64,000 nucleotides of DNA, taken from the NCBI RefSeq assembly GCF_900115635.1, contig NZ_FOXE01000006.1:94643-158642 (forward strand), written 5' to 3'. The notes under the pieces are model-generated. The model ran no database searches. It had not been told where the DNA came from and saw only the letters and a list, made by a program, of their open reading frames with translations. The DNA comes from Oscillibacter sp. PC13. Its GTDB lineage: Bacteria > Bacillota > Clostridia > Oscillospirales > Oscillospiraceae. A program made the translations under genes and the position numbers. Position 1 is the first letter of the stretch. Each line of letters starts with the position of its first letter. Of the stretch, positions 26,520-34,581 are shown piece after piece.

Positions 26520-27419
26520 ATGGTAAAGATTATTACGCCGGTTATCACAGTCCTGAATGAGAACGAAAAGCCCGATTATGAGGGCAACAAGAAGGTGATT
26601 GATCATCTGGTCAGCGGCGGCGTGGACGGCATTTTGGTGCTGGGTTCCGCCGGGGAATTCCCAAACCTGACCATCCAGGAGCGGCTGGACTTCTTTCAGT
26701 TCTATGCGGACTACACCGCAGGACGGGTGGAGCTGCTGGCAGGCACTGGCTGCGTCAGCTATCAGGATACCCTAACCCTCTCCAACGCCGTCTATGACAT
26801 GGGCTATACAGCGCCCATGGTGATTGGACCCTATTACTTCGGGTTGGATCAGGAGAAGGTTTTTCTCTACTATGACCGGTTGGCCAAAGAGGTAAAGGGA
26901 GATCTGTATCTTTATAACTTCCCGCCCCGCAGCGGCCACTCCATTGCACCGGAGACCATTGGGCGCTTGGTGGAGGCCAATTCCAACATTGTTGGCCTGA
27001 AGGATTCTGTTACTGAGCCCGTCCACACGAACCAGGTGTTTCAGGTAGTGGCAGGACACAAATTTACTGCCTACTCCGGTATGGACGATCAGTTCCTGCT
27101 GAACCTTTCCCACCAGGGCGGCGGCGTGATCGGCGCCCTGTCCAATGTGGTTCCGGAGCTGTGGAGTGATCTGGTGCGGTCTGCCAACAGCGGCAATTTT
27201 GACCGGACCATGGCCTTAGCGGCGCTGATTGAAAGGCTGGCCCTGCTCTATGAAATGGACAGCAACTGTTCCCTGATGATGAAAAAGCTGATGGTTCACC
27301 GGGGGGTAAAGATCAGTGACCGGGCAGTATTTCCCTTCAACCAGATGGATGAGGCGGTCTATCAGAAGGCTGTGGCGCTGCTGGACAGCGTGCTGGAGAA
27401 GTATCAGGCGCTGCAGTGA
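26520..27419 (+). CDS. Dihydrodipicolinate synthase/N-acetylneuraminate lyase family aldolase
   Basis: A 299-residue (beta/alpha)8 class I aldolase. The Schiff-base Lys is in IVGLKDS (about residue 161) and the catalytic Tyr in LYNFPPRSGH (about residue 133). In place of the GTTGE of true DapA it has GSAGEF, and an IclR gene rather than lysine genes follows, so it is more likely a catabolic lyase for a 2-oxo acid (for example a sugar-acid aldolase) than DapA. AGAGGAGA precedes the start. Substrate unknown. Confidence 0.88.
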   Translation: MVKIITPVITVLNENEKPDYEGNKKVIDHLVSGGVDGILVLGSAGEFPNLTIQERLDFFQFYADYTAGRVELLAGTGCVSYQDTLTLSNAVYDMGYTAPMVIGPYYFGLDQEKVFLYYDRLAKEVKGDLYLYNFPPRSGHSIAPETIGRLVEANSNIVGLKDSVTEPVHTNQVFQVVAGHKFTAYSGMDDQFLLNLSHQGGGVIGALSNVVPELWSDLVRSANSGNFDRTMALAALIERLALLYEMDSNCSLMMKKLMVHRGVKISDRAVFPFNQMDEAVYQKAVALLDSVLEKYQALQ

Positions 27420-27487
27420 CCAATCAGGGCGAACAGCCTGCAAACTATGGCTTTTGTGCTGTCCGCCGTTCTATTGTGAGGTGGCAT

Positions 27488-28252
27488 ATGGAATATCACA
27501 ACCCGACGCTGCGGGTGATCCGTATTCTGGAGCAGATCGATGCAAATCCTGCAGGAACCAGTCTGACAGAGCTCTCCGGCAATCTGGACTTGCCCAAAGG
27601 AACCATTTCTCCTATTTTAAAAACATTGGCCGCCACAGGCTATATCCTCTGGAAAAATAACCGCTATACCATTGGGCCGCGTGCCTTTGAGCTTGGCCTC
27701 GGTTTTGCTGGTGAAAATGATGCGATCTCCCTAATCCGCAGACAAATGCGGGATATTGTGGCAGAAGTCGGTGAACTCTGCCAAATGGGTGTGCTTTCCA
27801 ATTTGGATGTGCTGTACATTTTGAAGGAGACGCCAAACACACCTATTTCCGTTATCAGCGAGGTGGGAAGAAAGGTTCCTGCCCACGTCACCGGACTTGG
27901 CAAGGCATTGCTGAGCGGCAAGGCGGACGGAGAGCTGCGGGCACTCTATGCGGACTACCCGCTGACGGCTTATACAAAAAACTCCATTACAGATCTTGAT
28001 GTTCTGCTGAGACAGATCCGGGAAGCGCGGCGCACGGGGGTGGCCTATGAGTGCGAGGAATCTAAAGCAGATGTGGAGTGCGTGGCAGTCCCGCTGGTGC
28101 TGGACGGAGCAGTAAAGGCGGCTATCAGCGTTACAGTTCCAAAATTTCGGTACGATGCGGAAAAGCGCAGACAAATTGCCGAAGTGCTTCTGCAAAAAAA
28201 GAAACTGATTGAAACGGTCAGCTGCGTTCAAAACTATCACTTGGAAATTTAG
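27488..28252 (+). CDS. IclR-family transcriptional regulator
   Basis: A 254-residue regulator. The N-terminal winged helix is about residues 5-65 (LTELSGNLDLPKGTISPILKTL), and the C-terminal effector-binding domain has the typical HVTGLGKALLSG and ECEESKADVECVAVPL segments. The frame opens at 27416, but ATG at 27488 has GAGGTGG upstream. It starts 68 nt after the aldolase gene and probably regulates it in response to a small carboxylate. Confidence 0.92.
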   Translation: MEYHNPTLRVIRILEQIDANPAGTSLTELSGNLDLPKGTISPILKTLAATGYILWKNNRYTIGPRAFELGLGFAGENDAISLIRRQMRDIVAEVGELCQMGVLSNLDVLYILKETPNTPISVISEVGRKVPAHVTGLGKALLSGKADGELRALYADYPLTAYTKNSITDLDVLLRQIREARRTGVAYECEESKADVECVAVPLVLDGAVKAAISVTVPKFRYDAEKRRQIAEVLLQKKKLIETVSCVQNYHLEI

Positions 28253-28306
28253 AGGGCTGGCAGAGAGGCATTCCCATTCTGCAACCGGATTTTCAGAACG
28301 ACACTC

Positions 28307-28335
28307 TTGACAGCCATGGCGGCTCATACTATAAT
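28307..28335 (+). promoter_or_regulatory. Consensus promoter of thiM-thiE
   Basis: Perfect TTGACA (28307-28312) and perfect TATAAT (28330-28335) with 17-nt spacing. It reads straight into the leader hairpin at 28348. Confidence 0.88.
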
Positions 28336-28347
28336 ATGAACAGAGTG

Positions 28348-28408
28348 TAGGATTACACGAAGGGGCATACCACCACGGGTATGAGTCTTCGCGTAATCCT
28401 ATTTTTTT
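28348..28408 (+). promoter_or_regulatory. Candidate HMP-PP (thiS-motif) riboswitch embedded in a terminator
   Basis: The leader folds into one long hairpin. The lower stem pairs 28348-28356 with 28393-28401 and CGAAG (28358-28362) with CTTCG (28387-28391). An internal loop has GGGC (28363-28366) on one side and GAGT (28383-28386) on the other, and the upper stem ATACC/GGTAT is capped by a short loop. T7 follows at 28402-28408, so the hairpin is itself a terminator. A conserved-looking internal bulge in a terminator stem upstream of a thiazole kinase gene is the described design of the HMP-PP riboswitch. No TPP-riboswitch layout is seen. I have not compared it with the consensus. Confidence 0.62.
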
Positions 28409-28508
28409 ATGGGCGGATCAGGTGTACCCCGTAAAAAGCGGCCGGAAGGCGATGGGAATTGCTGAGGCCTGGATATTTTTACAGATGTGATTGGAGCGTG
28501 ACAGAAGG

Positions 28509-29342
28509 ATGGATAAACAGGAGATTCAGCAGCAAATCATAGAGGCGGTGCGCGCCGTCAAGGCCGGCAATCCCATGGCCGGCTCCATTACCAATACCGT
28601 TACAATTAATTTTGTCGCAAATGCGCAGCTGGCTGTAGGCGGGTCTGCGGCAATGGTATACCTGCCGGATGAAGGTGAATTTTTGGCGAATGCTGGCGGA
28701 GCAACTTATTTGAATATGGGAACGCTGATGCCTGTGTATGAGGAGACATTGCCCCGTGCTGCCAAACTGCTTCATGAGAGCGGAAAACCGTGGGTGTTGG
28801 ATCCCGTGGCAATTGGCATTGGAGAACTGCGGACAAAGCTGCTCCGGCAGTTCCGGCCATTCAAGCCCAGTGTCATTCGCGGCAACGCTTCCGAAATTAT
28901 TGCACTTGCCGGACTGTGGGAACTGAATGTGACGGACGGTGCCAGCGGTACCCGGGGAGTTGACGCAACGGACTCAGTGGAGTCCGCCCGCAACGCAGCT
29001 GTTGCCCTGGCCCGCTGGACGGGCGGAGCCGTGGCAGTTTCCGGAAAGACCGATCTGGTGACAGACGGCAGGCAGGTTGTGCACTCCTACGGTGGCTCAC
29101 ATTTTATGGAAAGGGTCACTGGATGCGGATGCTCTCTGGGGGGCGTCGCGGCGGTATATGCCACTGCGGCTCCACCATTTATCGCCGCCTTGACAGCCAC
29201 GGCCGTTTATAACTTGGCAGGCCGCCGGGCAGAGGAAAAAGTGAGCGGTCCCGGCGGATTCCAGGTGCAGTTCCTGGATGAACTGTATCTGGCCACCCCG
29301 GAAGAGATTGCTGAAAATTTTTTTGAATTGGAAGAGGCGTAA
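28509..29342 (+). CDS. thiM: Hydroxyethylthiazole kinase
   Basis: Salvage enzyme phosphorylating 4-methyl-5-(2-hydroxyethyl)thiazole for thiamine synthesis. The 277-residue ribokinase-like protein shows NTVTINFVANAQLAVGGSA near the N-terminus, the substrate/phosphate segment LDPVAIGIGELR and the catalytic region RVTGCGCSLGGV, where the conserved Cys and Gly-rich anion hole can be seen. The frame also allows TTG at 28491; ATG at 28509 fits family length better. It is followed 12 nt later by thiE. Confidence 0.93.
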   Translation: MDKQEIQQQIIEAVRAVKAGNPMAGSITNTVTINFVANAQLAVGGSAAMVYLPDEGEFLANAGGATYLNMGTLMPVYEETLPRAAKLLHESGKPWVLDPVAIGIGELRTKLLRQFRPFKPSVIRGNASEIIALAGLWELNVTDGASGTRGVDATDSVESARNAAVALARWTGGAVAVSGKTDLVTDGRQVVHSYGGSHFMERVTGCGCSLGGVAAVYATAAPPFIAALTATAVYNLAGRRAEEKVSGPGGFQVQFLDELYLATPEEIAENFFELEEA

Positions 29343-29354
29343 AAGGAGGCTGCC

Positions 29355-30053
29355 ATGTCAATCAGAGATCAATTGGATATTTCCAAATATTTTGTAGTGG
29401 GTCCTGAGAATACAAAGGGCCGTCCGGTGTCACAGATGATCCGTGCGGTAGTAAATGCTGGATTCACCTGCATTCAGCTGCGCTCTAAAGAGGCAGGAGC
29501 CCGGGAAATGATGGATCTGGCGAACCAGTCTGCTGAGATTATCGCTGCAGCGGGAGCTTCCGATAAAATTGCCCTTTTGGTGGATGACCGGCTGGATGTG
29601 GTGCTGGCGGCCAGAAAACAGGGGATTAAGGTAGATGGTATTCATGTGGGGCAATCGGATATTCCGGTGGAGGTATGCCGGGAATATCTGGGGGAGGATT
29701 CTATTGTGGGACTTTCCGCCAGGGCTCATGAATTGTTTGACTATATTCAGACGGCCGATGTGAGTCTTGTGGATTACTTCGGCGCGGGGCCCTTGCGGCC
29801 TTCCATCACAAAACCAGACTGTGGGATGGATGCCGACGGTAAAATCCTGACCCGCAGCTTTGCGGATTTGACAAAGCTGGCATCTCTGAGCCCGATTCCC
29901 GTTGTGGTTGGCGGAGGTGTGACGGCGGAGGATTTACCCCAGCTGCACAAAACCGGTGTGGCAGGCTTTTTTGTGGTTTCCGCTATTGCGGGTGCGGAGG
30001 ACCCGGAGGCTGCGGCCCGGAAACTGTCGGGGGCCTGGGAAGCCCGGTTGTGA
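29355..30053 (+). CDS. thiE: Thiamine-phosphate synthase
   Basis: Condenses HMP-PP with thiazole phosphate to thiamine phosphate. The 232-residue TIM barrel has the substrate segments TCIQLRSKEAGAREM, LLVDDRLDVVLA, GIHVGQSDIPVE and VVVGGGVTAEDL, followed by FFVVSAIAGA, all in the family order. AAGGAGGC precedes the start. With thiM it forms a salvage operon that needs outside HMP; no thiD or thiC is in the window. Confidence 0.94.
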   Translation: MSIRDQLDISKYFVVGPENTKGRPVSQMIRAVVNAGFTCIQLRSKEAGAREMMDLANQSAEIIAAAGASDKIALLVDDRLDVVLAARKQGIKVDGIHVGQSDIPVEVCREYLGEDSIVGLSARAHELFDYIQTADVSLVDYFGAGPLRPSITKPDCGMDADGKILTRSFADLTKLASLSPIPVVVGGGVTAEDLPQLHKTGVAGFFVVSAIAGAEDPEAAARKLSGAWEARL

Positions 30054-30089
30054 CAACAAGAGACTGTACTGGAAATGGTGGATACCGCG

Positions 30090-30122
30090 AGAAGGGCACG
30101 ACATAAGTCGTGCCCTTCTTGA
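30090..30122 (+). terminator. Terminator after thiE
   Basis: Arms AGAAGGGCACGAC and GTCGTGCCCTTCT around ATAA, ending in TT. Confidence 0.8.
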
Positions 30123-30139
30123 AAAATCGGAGGCGTTGT

Positions 30140-30298
30140 ATGAGAACAGTTCGGAGAAGTGATGGAGCGAAACAAAGGCTCTTCCGCAAACGGGAAATAA
30201 AGAGTCTTGGCAGCTGCGCAGACTGTGCAGAAACAAAGCGGTGTACACAGCGGAAGAGACATCCCTTGAAACCGACAGAAAAATATTGTACGTTATAG
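30140..30298 (+). CDS. Possible 52-residue basic Cys-containing protein
   Basis: A short frame from ATG 30140, with GGAGG exactly 6 nt upstream, encodes a very basic 52-residue peptide with a CADCAETKRC segment and one more Cys near the end. I do not recognise it. The ribosome site is better than most in this window, which is the main reason to list it. It lies between the thiE terminator and the CDF transporter gene, 57 nt before the latter. Confidence 0.35.
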   Translation: MRTVRRSDGAKQRLFRKREIKSLGSCADCAETKRCTQRKRHPLKPTEKYCTL

Positions 30299-30355
30299 AT
30301 GCAGGCTGGCCCACCGGCCGAAGTACCATTTGAAAAAATGCCTTGGAGGAAAGAC

Positions 30356-31285
30356 ATGCGTATTGGAAGAAAGACCCCTAAAAAAGAAAAGTCGGCTATG
30401 TCAGTCTCCCTATACGGAAACCTGGTATTTGTGGTATTGGAGCTGGTCATGGCCATTTATACCAGTTCCCAGGCGGTGCTTTTGGACGCGGTTTACGATG
30501 GAATTGAGTTTTTTATGCTTCTTCCGTCCATCTTTCTGATTCCCCTGCTGTACCAACCGTCCAATGAAAAGCACCCGTTTGGATATATGCAGGTGGAGAC
30601 GATTTTTGTAGTGGTCAAGGGCATTACCATGACCGCAGTCACGATTGGGCTGATTGCAAACAACATCAACCTGCTGCTCCATGGTGGCCGCGCGGTTTCC
30701 TTTCACACGGTTGCGTATTTCGAGCTCTTTGCCTGCATACTCGGAATTGCAGTCACCATCTATCTCTGGCAAAAAAACCGCCCGCTGCACTCGCCGCTGA
30801 TTGCAGCTGAAATGGAGGGGTGGAAGATTGACAGCATGATTTCACTTGGCATGACAGTGGCGTTTTTGCTGCCGTCATGCATTCCATTTGCATGGTTTCA
30901 GCCTGCCATTCCCTATCTGGATCAGGTGATCACCATTGTGCTCTCCATGATTATGCTTCCGGTTCCGGTCAAAACTGTCCTCGCCGGGATCCGGGATCTC
31001 ATGTTGATCCCGCCGGAAGAGGAAACCATACAGGAGATTAAGCAGACGGTAGAACCGATTATCAGTGTTTACGACTATTCGGAGATTTATTACGACATTG
31101 TCAGAACAGGGCGGAAGTTGTGGATCAGCACGTATATTACGCTGGAAAAAGATGAGATTTCCCTGAGTGAATTTAAAATCGCGCAGGCACGCTGCATTGA
31201 TGCACTGGCAAAAAAGTATACGGATTTCTACTTTGAGTTATTGCCTGATATCGAATTCAACAGTAAGGAACTGCGCCGTGGATAA
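30356..31285 (+). CDS. CDF-family cation efflux protein
   Basis: A 309-residue cation diffusion facilitator with about six membrane helices and a cytoplasmic C-terminal ferredoxin-like domain (about residues 220-309). Helix 2 carries the acidic residue in LLDAVYDGIEFF and helix 5 carries KIDSMISLGM, the two places where CDF proteins hold their metal-binding residues. The metal is not clear; the HxxxD pattern of zinc members is changed. GGAGG lies 7 nt before the start, while the longer frame from 30299 lacks one. A terminator follows. Confidence 0.85.
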   Translation: MRIGRKTPKKEKSAMSVSLYGNLVFVVLELVMAIYTSSQAVLLDAVYDGIEFFMLLPSIFLIPLLYQPSNEKHPFGYMQVETIFVVVKGITMTAVTIGLIANNINLLLHGGRAVSFHTVAYFELFACILGIAVTIYLWQKNRPLHSPLIAAEMEGWKIDSMISLGMTVAFLLPSCIPFAWFQPAIPYLDQVITIVLSMIMLPVPVKTVLAGIRDLMLIPPEEETIQEIKQTVEPIISVYDYSEIYYDIVRTGRKLWISTYITLEKDEISLSEFKIAQARCIDALAKKYTDFYFELLPDIEFNSKELRRG

Positions 31286-31403
31286 CCAATGGGTGCAAAT
31301 CCGGCGCGGCTTACCGGCTGGCAGGAGACATACTGGAAAGAAAAAGATGCGTTTGTTTGTGCGACAGGCCATTTTACTGAACCCACTGAAACAAAAAACA
31401 GAT

Positions 31404-31440
31404 CGCGGAGCCTGCCGCTTGGTACAGGCTCCGCGGTTTT
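31404..31440 (+). terminator. Terminator after the CDF gene
   Basis: Perfect 11-bp arms (CGCGGAGCCTG and CAGGCTCCGCG) with a 10-nt loop and TTTT. The rest of 31286-31599 holds nothing I can identify. Confidence 0.8.
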
Positions 31441-31599
31441 ATATCCGGCTTTGTTTTTCGCCGCAGCTTGAACAGAGCGGAGTTTACCTGAATTTTACAG
31501 ATCTTTTATGCGGCGACGATTGAGAAATACCTGGTTGATTCTCTAAAATATTAAATTGGAGATTTATACGGATTGCCCATCCCAATTAATTTGCCCACG

Positions 31600-31628
31600 A
31601 CCCCGGTCCTTTCAGGCGATATCCGTAT
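31600..31628 (+). promoter_or_regulatory. Probable SigI-type promoter of sigI
   Basis: ACCCCGG (31600-31606), 17 nt, then CGTAT (31624-31628), 24 nt before the sigI start. An element with the same two boxes and the same spacing lies before the lipoprotein gene at 33398. SigI promoters are known for a C-rich -35 (ACCCC) and a CG-containing -10, so autoregulation is likely. Confidence 0.65.
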
Positions 31629-31652
31629 TCTATTTCATGCAAGGGAAATGCA

Positions 31653-32387
31653 ATGAGAGAAGAACATAGAATCAAGCAACAGGTTTTACATGCACAAACA
31701 GATCAAAATGCGGCGGACGAGCTAATCCGGCAGTATCTCCCATTTATAAAAGCACAAACCGCCAAATTTATCAAACGGATTCCCCTCGAAGGACATGACG
31801 AAGAACTCAGCGTTGCCATGTTTGCGTTTTACGAAGCAATGCTGTCCTACCAAAGAGGGAGAGGAGCTTTCCTGAAATTGGCATCTGTATCCATTCGGAA
31901 TCGTTTGATTGACTATGCCCGCAAAGAGCAGCGGCACACAGGAACGGTATCGTTGGATACCCCTGTCTCTGACGGAGAGAACAGCCGTACACTGCTGGAT
32001 GAGACGGAATCTGCGAGTCATGAAATAGAAGAGCGCTATGAGCGCTTAGCTGCCCGGAACGAGATACAGGAATTTGCATTACAGCTTTCTGCATTTGGTC
32101 TGTCTTTGTCCGATGTGGCTGACAGCTGCCCGAAGCAGGAGCGAACGCTGCATACCTGTATGCTGGCTTTGGCATATGCAAAGGAAAACCCTGCGCTGTT
32201 GGAGCAGATGGTGGCCAACCGGAAGCTGCCGCTTGCACAGCTGTCCATGGGTGCGGGACTGGAACGGAAAACGCTGGAACGGCACCGAAAATACTTGGTT
32301 GCCATTCTACTGGCATATACCAATGGGTTTGAGATCATACGCGGCCATTTGCGCCAGATCAAGCGGAAGGAGGGACCACAGGCATGA
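31653..32387 (+). CDS. sigI: RNA polymerase sigma factor SigI
   Basis: A 244-residue alternative sigma factor of the SigI family. Region 2 spans about residues 20-95 (LPFIKAQTAKFIKR, then SVAMFAFYEAMLSY, YQRGRGAFLKLASVSIRNRLIDYAR), and the C-terminal SigI-C domain has GLERKTLERHRKYLVAILLAYTNGFEIIRGHL. In Bacillus it responds to heat; in Clostridium thermocellum it responds to polysaccharides sensed by RsgI. AAGGGAAA precedes the start. Its stop overlaps the rsgI start by 4 nt. Confidence 0.94.
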   Translation: MREEHRIKQQVLHAQTDQNAADELIRQYLPFIKAQTAKFIKRIPLEGHDEELSVAMFAFYEAMLSYQRGRGAFLKLASVSIRNRLIDYARKEQRHTGTVSLDTPVSDGENSRTLLDETESASHEIEERYERLAARNEIQEFALQLSAFGLSLSDVADSCPKQERTLHTCMLALAYAKENPALLEQMVANRKLPLAQLSMGAGLERKTLERHRKYLVAILLAYTNGFEIIRGHLRQIKRKEGPQA

Positions 32388-33370
32388 GCTATTTCATTAT
32401 GGAATGCCACCCAGGGTATGCCGTGGCCCTGGATCAGGATGGACGATTCCTGAAGGTGGCAAATCTGAACTATGAGGTAGGGCAAATGACCACTGCTGTT
32501 GTTGAACTGAAGGGACAGGCGAAGGATGGACATAAAGCCAGGTCCACAAAACGCCTTGCGATGCTGGCGTCCATGGCTGCGTGCCTCTGCATGATGGCTC
32601 TTGCTTCCTGGAAGTTTATGCTGACACCCTATGGAACGATTAGAATGCAGATCAACCCGGATGTGCAGATTCATATCAACCGTATGAACTATGTCATTGG
32701 CTTGGAAGGACTGAACAAAGACGGCGAAGCTTTGATTAAGGGGTATCGGTATAGCTGGAAGAAAGATGATGAGGCCTCTGACGATCTCACAGACAAGGCA
32801 ATGGATATGGGATATCTGAAAGATGGCGGAACTATCCGGCTGACCGTTGACTCCAGAAATGAGAAGTGGCGGCAGGAAACGGAAGACCGTATTGTTCTGG
32901 AGCTGGAGATACACACGGGAAAGTCTGTCAAAATCACGACGGATCCCGTTCAGGACGAACCAAAGAAGCCAGATCCTATTTTGTCGCCACATCCGGATTC
33001 AAGCGTGCCGGCATTCAGGCCTGATGCCGTTACCTCCCCGCTGCAGCCGAGCACTGATGCGTCGACGGCTGATGGCAAGGACGACATTGACGATGATGGG
33101 GATGAGCGGGACGATGTGAACGATGACCTGGATGACGACGGCAGAGAAGGTGATGATCAAAACGATGACACCCGGGATGACGATGAATCTGCTGAGGATG
33201 CAGATGACTCACCCGAGGATGATGAGTTGGACGAAGAGGATGATCTGCCTGAAGATGGCGAAAACGACCGGGACGTTGCGCCGCATGAGAAGAATGATGA
33301 CGAGGCTGATCAGGACTCCAGGGAGGATGCTGCATCAGAAGACAGTGACGGAGTTGACGAAGACGACTAA
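32384..33370 (+). CDS. rsgI: RsgI-like anti-sigma factor with acidic tail
   Basis: A 328-residue membrane protein. The short N-terminal RsgI anti-sigma domain (about residues 1-50) faces SigI, a membrane helix follows at about 64-86, then a small extracytoplasmic RsgI-like middle domain (about 88-185, with INPDVQIHINRMNYVIGLEG). The last third is almost pure Asp/Glu/Asn (DDIDDDGDERDDVNDDLDD and similar). No carbohydrate-binding module is present, so the extracytoplasmic sensor may be the acidic tail itself, perhaps for cations or wall charge; this is inference. AAGGAGGGA precedes the start, which overlaps the sigI stop. Confidence 0.88.
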   Translation: MSYFIMECHPGYAVALDQDGRFLKVANLNYEVGQMTTAVVELKGQAKDGHKARSTKRLAMLASMAACLCMMALASWKFMLTPYGTIRMQINPDVQIHINRMNYVIGLEGLNKDGEALIKGYRYSWKKDDEASDDLTDKAMDMGYLKDGGTIRLTVDSRNEKWRQETEDRIVLELEIHTGKSVKITTDPVQDEPKKPDPILSPHPDSSVPAFRPDAVTSPLQPSTDASTADGKDDIDDDGDERDDVNDDLDDDGREGDDQNDDTRDDDESAEDADDSPEDDELDEEDDLPEDGENDRDVAPHEKNDDEADQDSREDAASEDSDGVDEDD

Positions 33371-33397
33371 AGAGTTTTTTGAAAAAGTTTGGCGCTG

Positions 33398-33426
33398 ACC
33401 CCGGTTTCCAATTATCTCCTTCGTAT
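33398..33426 (+). promoter_or_regulatory. Second SigI-type promoter element, before the lipoprotein gene
   Basis: ACCCCGG (33398-33404), 17 nt, CGTAT (33422-33426), 61 nt before the start at 33488. Both boxes and the spacing are identical to the element before sigI, while the spacers differ, as expected for a conserved promoter rather than a chance repeat. Confidence 0.65.
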
Positions 33427-33487
33427 CCTTTATACATGAACAGCAAAAACACCATATTAAACTCAAGAATCAAAAGGAGATGCGGAA

Positions 33488-34288
33488 ATGAAAAACCACA
33501 GTTTACCCAACAAATTACTGGCCTTAGTCTTGACTCTCACCATGGCTGCATCCATGACTGCATGCGGGGAATCAGCATCCACTGCTGCCCCTGGCAAAGA
33601 AAATTCGAACTCGGCCGCTGGTGCAATTCTGCTGAGCGTCAATCCAGAGATTGAAGTGGAATACGATGAGCGAGGAGCCGTTCTGGAGATTGAGGGGATC
33701 AACAATGACGGCAAGACTATAATTGCCGAATACGAGAACTACCAAGGCCGGGAATGCGCTGCCGTTGTGGAGGAACTGGTGCAGAAGATTTACAAGGCCG
33801 GTTACTTTGAAAACCAAGTGGACGGCCATGCAAAAAATATTGTGATCAAGCTTGAAAATGGATCCGCCTGTCCGGATGATGGCTTTCTGGAAGCGGTTGC
33901 CGATGGGGTACGAAAGGCTGTCAAGGAATGCGGCGGCGCGTCCGCTGCCATGGTAGTCGACGACGATGATCTGGATGCTCAGGGACGTATCGGTACGGAA
34001 AAGGCACGGAAGCTGGTCCTGGCGCAGCTGGGCCTGAGAGCGGACGGTGCGTCCTTCAGCGAGGGCAAATATGAACTGGACGACGGCATATATGAGCTGG
34101 AGTTTACCGTTGACGGTGTGGAATATGAGTACGAGGTGGATGCGGTCACCGGCAAGGTTTTGGAGGCAGACTACGACCACAACGACGACTGGGATGCCTG
34201 GGAGTTAGATGAGGCCGATGACGGCTTTGATGGTCGGGAGGACATCGACGATGATTTAAATGATCGGGATGATGTCAATGACGACTAA
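33488..34288 (+). CDS. RsgI-like lipoprotein with PepSY-type domain
   Basis: A 266-residue lipoprotein; the signal peptide ends in the lipobox SMTAC (about residues 22-26). After a short linker comes an RsgI-like middle domain (about 45-150; LLSVNPEIEVEYDERGAVLEI and INNDGKTII), then a PepSY-like segment (about 170-230; KARKLVLAQLG, EYEYEVDAVTGKVL) and a short acidic tail (REDIDDDLNDRDDVNDD) that echoes the tail of RsgI. It follows rsgI by 117 nt and has its own SigI-type promoter element. It may act as a soluble sensor or decoy for the RsgI receptor. AAGGAG precedes the start. Confidence 0.82.
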   Translation: MKNHSLPNKLLALVLTLTMAASMTACGESASTAAPGKENSNSAAGAILLSVNPEIEVEYDERGAVLEIEGINNDGKTIIAEYENYQGRECAAVVEELVQKIYKAGYFENQVDGHAKNIVIKLENGSACPDDGFLEAVADGVRKAVKECGGASAAMVVDDDDLDAQGRIGTEKARKLVLAQLGLRADGASFSEGKYELDDGIYELEFTVDGVEYEYEVDAVTGKVLEADYDHNDDWDAWELDEADDGFDGREDIDDDLNDRDDVNDD

Positions 34289-34442
34289 TTGAGCACTCTG
34301 CCAAGGTGACGATTACAGTGCACCATACGGATGGGTTCACAATAATGCTCTTAGATTGTGGGAACAATTAAGGTCCTGCTGCAACGGCCAAAAGACGATT
34401 GATTCCGCAAGACCGCTTAAAAATGGAAATGGCAGGAAAACA

Positions 34443-34480
34443 CTGACGGGCAACTCTCCGTGCGGAGAGTTGCCCGTCAG
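34443..34480. other. Perfect 18-bp inverted repeat
   Basis: Arms 34443-34460 and 34463-34480 match perfectly around a 2-nt loop. It follows the lipoprotein gene by 155 nt and has no U-run. It is probably a transcript end or processing hairpin. Nothing else is evident from 34289 to 34560. Confidence 0.55.
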
Positions 34481-34581
34481 CACTTATATAGAGAAGCGTT
34501 ACAAAATAAGTCAGTCTGCGCTTTGAAGCAGATTATACAACGGCCTCTATTTAAACGAAAGCAACTTCTTGAAAAATGTTC

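Noticed and set aside
28336..28508. TPP riboswitch before thiM
   Set aside because: The two-helix TPP layout with its second conserved arm is not present; a single terminator hairpin with an internal loop is seen instead.
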